A stretch of 64,000 bases of DNA from Raffaelea ambrosiae (lineage: Eukaryota > Ascomycota > Sordariomycetes > Ophiostomatales > Ophiostomataceae): assembly GCA_002778195.1 (NCBI GenBank), contig PCDI01000017.1, forward strand, positions 200,119 through 264,118. Reading direction: 5' to 3'. Under the pieces are notes generated by a model, which was given only the letters and a program-made list of their open reading frames with translations, searched no databases and was not told where the DNA came from. Positions 58,694-64,000 of this stretch are shown here, piece by piece (the stretch's first letter is position 1; every line of letters begins with the position of its first letter). A program made the position numbers and the translations under genes.

Positions 58694-59440
58694 CGACCGG
58701 CGGTAGCACCAACACCAACAACACCAACAACCCTGGCACCGGCTGGCTGGAGCAGCTGCGGGACCAGCTGCAGCGAGGCGAGGAGATCCGGTGGTTTGTC
58801 GTGGTGAACGGCGACGAGGAGAGAGACTATGGCAGCGGCCTAGGCGGAGGAAGCGGCGCGTCCTATGGGCACGAGGTGGACGACGATCCGCGGCACACGA
58901 GGAGCGGCTACTACCAGGGAATGGCTGCGTCCCCACCCGTAGGAGGAGGAGGAAGACGAGCCGCTTCGGCGGCCTTGTCGGCATCGACACTGTCGGCAGC
59001 GGCCACGGCGCCCCGGCTGCCTTCCATCGTGCCCCATGCAGACTTGGACATGTTTGTCGGCCAGGGCTTTGGGGGCGGACCAGCAGCGTCGGCAGCAGGG
59101 GACAAGGACGACGACGACGACGCTGGCAACGACGACGACAACGACAACGACGACGACGACGACGATGATGATGATGGCTATGACGAGGACAAGGAAGAAC
59201 AGGCCCGCGAGAAAGAGCGAGAAAGACTCCGTGCCGAGCTGGGCGGCGACCCGAATATCTTGCAGGACGTTGACGACGACGACGACGACGACGACGACAA
59301 TGACAGCGAAAGCCACACCCCCCTCCCCAAAAATAGAAATCCCGCCAACGGGAACTACTATTACGCCGCGCCCGCGCGGAAACGGCAGCACTACCGCTCG
59401 CTCGAGCCGCGCTCGCCCGCCTCGGCCGCACCGAGGCCGT

Positions 59441-59473
<33 letters not shown>

Positions 59474-59949
59474 CGTCGTCCCGGCAGCAGTACCTGTTGC
59501 AGCAGACCCTGGTGGGACAAACAGCGCAGCAGCAGCAGCAGCGGACCACCCAGCGGACCACCCAGCGGACCGCCCAGCGGCAGACAGCACCGCCACAGGG
59601 ACCGCCACAGGGACCGCCACAGACTCTCCCACAGAGACCACAGACTCTCCCACAGAGACCACAGACTCTCCCACAGAGACCACAGACTCTCCCACCACAG
59701 AGGCCACCGCCACAGGGACCACCGCCCCAGGGACCCCCCCCGGGACCCCCCCCCGAGTCGCCCCCGTCTGCGTCTCTCCCACCCGTGCCCCCGATCCCGC
59801 CGCCGCTGCAGCCGCCGCTGCCCCCGGCCCTGCGGTCGCGAAAGTCGGTCGACGGCGGGCTGCTGCGGCCCAAGACGCCGAGCGGCCGGTCCGGCGGCGG
59901 CAGTGGCTTCCGGCGGCTGTTTAGCCGGGGCAAGGCGGAGGACGGGTAG
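57790..59949 (+). CDS. Conserved filamentous-fungal protein, mostly disordered, function unknown
   Basis: Single exon, 719 aa. I cannot name its function. The N-terminus MPTYLCHGFRWHRASIRVFV is a compact, ordered-looking beta-rich segment (about residues 1-55), and I have an impression that this beginning is widespread in Pezizomycotina proteins. Further ordered blocks are LLEEYDPQRLDEVSRPHAYV with ADYVARIDLSVSVCDVMAGY (about 177-225) and GWLEQLRDQLQRGEEIRWFV (about 317-340). Between them lie Pro-rich, poly-Thr, poly-Asp (about 437-510) and Gln/Pro repeats, including several copies of PQTLPQR (about 615-640). The basic C-terminus SGFRRLFSRGK looks conserved. The ordered parts could together make a split PH-like fold, but that is speculation. 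The ATG at 57790 was chosen over an upstream in-frame one because the conserved block begins there (GCGCCATGC context). Confidence 0.75.
59628..59710 (+). repeat. In-frame tandem repeat coding PQTLPQR
   Basis: The 21-nt unit CCACAGACTCTCCCACAGAGA and close variants occur about four times in tandem, coding PQTLPQR. High identity between copies suggests recent expansion. Confidence 0.85.
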
Positions 59950-60676
59950 CGATGGCGGGGGACGACCAAAGGACGGTCCCGAGGAAGGGGCCTCGGAGGG
60001 GAGAACCGGACCCAGGCATGCAACCTACGCCGGACGGACCTCGGGGTTGGGGGGGGGGGGGCATCCATGTCATGGGAGCAGGAAGGGGATCGCCACTGGG
60101 ACAAAGGGAGGACTTTCTCTCTCTCCTTGGCCACGGAGCGGGCCGTACGAACAGTTTGCGCAACCTTGGAAAACAAGAGCGGGTCTTTTGGACAAGGGAA
60201 CAGACACACTTGCATGACAAAATGATCATGCTCATCCAATGTATCCAGACCAAAAGAAAAGCAGGCATACGAAAGCATCGGGAACATGGTTCACGACTAC
60301 ACGCAATCCAGTACCAGAGAGCCAGAGAGACCCAAGCACCGAAACCCGACTCGGATTGTAGCAATGGAGACGTCTGGTCTTTTCTTCGTCCTCTTTGGGT
60401 ACGGGTTCTTTCCCCCCCCCCAGTAACTAACTAGTTATATCCTCTGCCAAAATAAAAGGCACGCTGCTTCACTGGCAACCCAACTGTCCTATGCATTGCG
60501 TCTATATAAGGCCACAGCCCGTCTTCCCCCCCCCCCTTTTCCCCCCCCCCAAACTCACAAATTAAAAGGAGAACAAAAAAAAAAATAAGAGAACGCAAGC
60601 GAACGAAATCAATACACGAATCCAATGCGCGAATCCAATGCAATGCATGCGTACGGGTGGGCGTCTACGTACTACT
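59950..60676. other. Convergent intergenic region
   Basis: Separates the stop of the 719-aa gene (+) and the stop of the lipase gene (-). It contains G and C homopolymers (G run near 60050, C runs near 60413, 60528 and 60541) and a TAACTAACTAGTTAT sequence near 60423. No gene is seen. Confidence 0.7.
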
Positions 60677-63600
60677 TCAATGGTCGTGCCCACCACTGCC
60701 ACCTTTGCTGCTGCCGCCTTTGCTACTGCCGCCACTGTCCCGTGAACGCCTCTTGGCCGACATGTTGCTCGTCCTCCGCGGCTGCTTGCCCACAATCTTC
60801 TCCGTCCAGTTCCACGTATCGCCGCCGCCGCCGCCACCACCACCCAACGCGTTGGTCACCACCCCGGACGGCGGCACGGGTCCTGTTGTCGTACCGGCCG
60901 AGGGCGTCACGGCCAAATTCTTGCCTGCTTTCTTGCCGTTCCCCCCTCCTTGTCTTCTGGTGCCCCATTTCCTCGACGTTGTCGCCGCCTCATCCTCGAT
61001 CTCGCTATCGTCCGAGTCCAGCCAGTCGCGGTCGCTCCATGTGGCGCTGTCGCGCGGCTCCGTCGGCGTTTCTGGCACCTTCAGATTCATGGGAAGCGAT
61101 GTCGTCGGTGCGGCCACTCCAGTTCCAGCAGCAATAGTAGTAGTAGTAGTAGTAGTAACGGCTAATTGGCCTTTACCGCCAGCAGACACTTCTTTGCCGC
61201 TTGCGTTGCGGCCGTCAGTCTCGGCTAGAGCGGGCTTGCCGTCTGGTGAACCAGCTTGCGCATCCTCCGCCAACGATGGCTTCCTCGTCTGGCCAGGCGT
61301 CAAGTCGTCCTCGTCCTCGTCCTCATCTTCGTCTTCGTTGGCCCTGGGACGGTCGGCCTTTGGTGTCCGGGCCTCCACGCCATGTCTGTCTGGTGTCTCG
61401 GCCAGAGGCCGTGCTCGTTCCACACTGGCCTGGTCCTCATCTTGGACCCGGGCCGTGGCCGAGTCGCTAAAGTGTGCATCCACCATGTGCTTCACCACGG
61501 GCCAGCCAAAGGCGTTGGCCAGCATGCGCCGCACAATCATGTTGTTGTGGGCATCCGGCTCCATCTTGACCAGTACTTTGCGCCACGACAGCCCGCGATG
61601 GTAGGCCCGCGCAATCTTCTCCTCCACCTTCATGCTGGCGCTGTCCACCACCTCGTCGTCGTCCCGCCCCGCGCTGGTGGTTGCCGGGTCGTCGTCGTCC
61701 TGGGCCGACGCAATCGAGTCTTGGGGGGGAAGCGTTTCCATCGTTTCGTACGGAGAATCCGTCCGGCTGTTGCCCCCATACGGGGTAGCTCCCTTTTGGA
61801 AGGACAGCGAACGGATACCCAGCCCGCCGGTGGGCCGCCGCTTGAGAGGCGGAGGCGGTATGTCCGAGGGGTGGTAGACTCGGTCGTGGAAGATCGCACG
61901 AGGGCGTTTGGAAGGGTCGATCAGGTACTCCACAGGTGGCAGCTTGGGGTTGATAATGTCAGTAGCCGACTCAAAGAAGGACGTCTTTGGCGGCGCGGTG
62001 ACGTTGCCGCTCGTAATGTCCTGCATGGCTTCGTCGCTCAGCTCGTGCCCGGAGGTGACGCGCGACTTGGCTGCCGACGACGACGCCAGCAGGTCTGTGT
62101 CTGACTTGGCCACACTGGGCGAAGAAGCAATGGGGGATGGTGGCTGTTGGTCGAACCGGAGGGTCTGGCTCCTCTTGTAGATAGGGTTCTGTTTGTGGTG
62201 GTGGTGGTGGTTGTTGTTAAAGGACGATGTATGCGGAAGACGGGGACTCGCCTGGGCATGCGAGCCCGAGCTAGAAGAGGAATTGTCAGACGTCTTGGTA
62301 GACGCCTGTGCAGCCTCCTGTGTGTTCGGGGAGGGCGACGGCGGCGACGCATTGTCGGGCGCGTCGCTGCCCTTGAAGAAATTGTTGAAGAAGCTGCTGA
62401 TCGGGTTGTTGTTGTTGGTCACGCCCGTCGACATCCAGCCGCCCACGCCGCCGCCCGACGAGGCATGGACAGGCTCCTCTTCGTCGCCTCTGAGATAGGC
62501 GGCCGACGGGGGCGAAATAGCGCGGATGCTTTGCCGGTCGTCTTCCAACATGGCCGTGCTCGACGGCTGCGGCACCTCGTGGGCATCATGGCCTGCAGCG
62601 GTGCCCTCAACAGTCGAAGACATAGCCCCAGCCACCACACCGCCGCCATTGCCACCACTACCGCCGCCCTGTGTGTGAACATCGTCGCCGTCCTCTTCCC
62701 AGTTGTCTTCGCGGCCCGTGGTCACATTGGCGCCGATGAGCTCGGCCCAGCCGGCACCCACCACCGTTTCGATCAGGCCGGCCTCGCGGCGGGCCTTCTC
62801 AACACGGCCCAACCCCTGCCAGTCCAGGAAGAGCAGGCAGCTCGTGCGCAGGGGCACAATGCCGTCGTTGACCACGTTGGAGTAGACGGTGCGGTTGCGG
62901 AATTTTTTCAGGGCCGTGTGTGCTGGGCCAGTAGGCAGGATGCGCAGCAGAGGCTTGGATTCGGGCCGCGACTCGCCCATGACCTTCTTGTGCGCATTCT
63001 CGCCCAGGTTGACAATGGCGCCCCAGCTGCTGCGGGCGAGCGTGGGTGCTCGCCACGTCAAGCCCAGATCCTGGCCGGTGCGCCCCACCAGGCCAAAGTC
63101 CAGAGCAAACTTGACGTACAGCGGGTTCTCGTGGTTCAGGCCCAGCAGCGGAGACGCCATGGCAATGAAGTTGACGGGCTGGATGATGTTGAAAAAATGC
63201 GGCGAGTGCTTCTGGATGTAGGCGACGGCGTAGGTCTGGATGAGGCCGCCCAGCGAGTGGCCGATGAAGCTGATCTTGGTGAACCTGTAGGCGCGGTGGC
63301 TCTGGACGCCCGGGGCGTGTGCGGCGCTGCCGTGCTTGTGCGCTGGCTGCCGCAAGGCCACGCTGGCGGTGGAGCTGTTGTTGGTGGCCGAGGCAGCGCC
63401 CGGTGCCATGGGACCGTACACCTCGTCGATGTCCTCGTCTTGCACGGCCGTTTTCGCCGCGGAGTTCTTGGTCGACGGGAGGAAGGGCTGGTCGGGATAC
63501 GTGGTGTTCAGCACATAGCGTGCCAGGCGCTTGCCGAGATACTTAATCCCCCGCTCGGTCTTTGTGGCATTCCCCGAGTAGCCGCGCACAATGACCTCTT

Positions 63601-64000
63601 CCTCGTCGTCTTCCTCGTCGCCCTCAACGACCTCGTCCGTCTCGAGGTACTCTTCTCCCCGGGCCGCTGCGGCCTGGGCGCGCTCGCGTGCCCGGCGGAC
63701 CTTGCGGTCGACCTTGGCCTGTTGCGCGGCGGCATCGATGCTCTCCTTGAGATACAGCATGTCGGCCCCCAGGTTGCTGTGCAGGCCGTGGGTCAGCACG
63801 ACCAGGTGGACCTTCTTGATCTTCCTTCGCGGAGCCTCGGTCTGCGGCGAGGCTGTCGCCTGCGGGTGCTCGGACTCGAAACGGGCCGGCTGCGCTGGCC
63901 GGTGCGACGACGACGCAGACGCGGGCGCTGCAGACTTGAACATTTTCATCCTGGCCGCAGCGCCCGCGACGACGCCGTCGTGTCGGCCGGGAGGGTGGTC
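60677..64000 (-). CDS. DUF676/Rog1-like lipase (serine esterase), 5' end beyond window
   Basis: Minus-strand frame open from the stop at 60677 to the window edge. The first visible Met is at 63949 (1090 codons), but 17 more in-frame codons without a stop run to 64000, so the true start probably lies outside. Counting from that Met: HLVVLTHGLHSNLGADM (48-64) carries the oxyanion-type HGLHSN; the nucleophile elbow FIGHSLGG places Ser at 232; VVNDGIVPLRTS gives the likely acid Asp362; and the conserved EPDAHNNMIVRR and NAFGWPVVKHMVDAHF blocks sit near the end of the catalytic region and probably supply the His. Family members such as yeast Rog1 hydrolyse monoacylglycerol or phospholipid; the substrate here is unknown. 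Large Ser/Asn/His and Gly/Asp-rich inserts and a Gly/Ser/Lys tail make the protein much longer than the enzyme core. Confidence 0.88.
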   Translation of the reverse strand, partial: DHPPGRHDGVVAGAAARMKMFKSAAPASASSSHRPAQPARFESEHPQATASPQTEAPRRKIKKVHLVVLTHGLHSNLGADMLYLKESIDAAAQQAKVDRKVRRARERAQAAAARGEEYLETDEVVEGDEEDDEEEVIVRGYSGNATKTERGIKYLGKRLARYVLNTTYPDQPFLPSTKNSAAKTAVQDEDIDEVYGPMAPGAASATNNSSTASVALRQPAHKHGSAAHAPGVQSHRAYRFTKISFIGHSLGGLIQTYAVAYIQKHSPHFFNIIQPVNFIAMASPLLGLNHENPLYVKFALDFGLVGRTGQDLGLTWRAPTLARSSWGAIVNLGENAHKKVMGESRPESKPLLRILPTGPAHTALKKFRNRTVYSNVVNDGIVPLRTSCLLFLDWQGLGRVEKARREAGLIETVVGAGWAELIGANVTTGREDNWEEDGDDVHTQGGGSGGNGGGVVAGAMSSTVEGTAAGHDAHEVPQPSSTAMLEDDRQSIRAISPPSAAYLRGDEEEPVHASSGGGVGGWMSTGVTNNNNPISSFFNNFFKGSDAPDNASPPSPSPNTQEAAQASTKTSDNSSSSSGSHAQASPRLPHTSSFNNNHHHHHKQNPIYKRSQTLRFDQQPPSPIASSPSVAKSDTDLLASSSAAKSRVTSGHELSDEAMQDITSGNVTAPPKTSFFESATDIINPKLPPVEYLIDPSKRPRAIFHDRVYHPSDIPPPPLKRRPTGGLGIRSLSFQKGATPYGGNSRTDSPYETMETLPPQDSIASAQDDDDPATTSAGRDDDEVVDSASMKVEEKIARAYHRGLSWRKVLVKMEPDAHNNMIVRRMLANAFGWPVVKHMVDAHFSDSATARVQDEDQASVERARPLAETPDRHGVEARTPKADRPRANEDEDEDEDEDDLTPGQTRKPSLAEDAQAGSPDGKPALAETDGRNASGKEVSAGGKGQLAVTTTTTTTIAAGTGVAAPTTSLPMNLKVPETPTEPRDSATWSDRDWLDSDDSEIEDEAATTSRKWGTRRQGGGNGKKAGKNLAVTPSAGTTTGPVPPSGVVTNALGGGGGGGGDTWNWTEKIVGKQPRRTSNMSAKRRSRDSGGSSKGGSSKGGSGGHDH

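Overview
The window looks like nuclear DNA of a filamentous ascomycete (Pezizomycotina, most probably Sordariomycetes). The evidence is short GT..AG introns with CTAAC-type branch sites, GC-rich codons in every real gene, lower-GC intergenic DNA full of CT, poly-T and poly-A tracts, and a standard fungal housekeeping gene set. Ophiostomatales/Sporothrix is possible from general texture, but this is an impression and not a search result.

Layout. Positions 1 to about 27.68 kb hold no gene I can support: no convincing coding frame, no transposon protein, no RNA gene. This stretch carries simple repeats, long homopolymers, alternating purine/pyrimidine tracts and a strikingly repeated octamer, TACGAGTA. 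From 27.7 kb on the window is an ordinary gene-rich segment with nine recognisable or conserved protein genes plus one cut by the right edge: a Zn2Cys6/PAS-like transcription factor with an 8-nt microexon (+, 27684-31177); an assembly gap (31266-31370); a Sec1/Munc18 exocytosis protein (-, 32935-35735); a MATE-family transporter with a long N-terminal extension (-, 36563-38914); a DUF202 membrane protein (+, 40651-41753); a type II membrane, GT2-like putative glycosyltransferase (-, 42204-44730); the ribosomal-protein import adaptor Syo1 (+, 48641-50776); a DNAJC8/Spf31-like J protein (-, 51167-51929); the DEAD-box helicase Dbp10 (+, 52301-55625); a disordered conserved fungal protein of unknown function (+, 57790-59949); and a DUF676/Rog1-like lipase that runs off the right edge (-, 60677 to beyond 64000).

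Functionally, Syo1 and Dbp10 both serve 60S ribosome assembly and lie 1.5 kb apart. The J protein between them shares a 371-bp bidirectional promoter with Dbp10, which carries a repeated TATCGATAAGA element. Sec1, the GT2-like protein and the MATE transporter are membrane-traffic or membrane functions, but nothing suggests a dedicated gene cluster.

The most unusual items are the 27-kb gene desert upstream of the transcription factor, the dispersed TACGAGTA/TACTCGTA octamer (20 exact copies counted by eye, 19 of them outside coding DNA), and the microexon that encodes exactly the third zinc-ligand cysteine. Exon boundaries were derived by hand from splice signals and reading-frame continuity; each multi-exon model sums to a whole number of codons.
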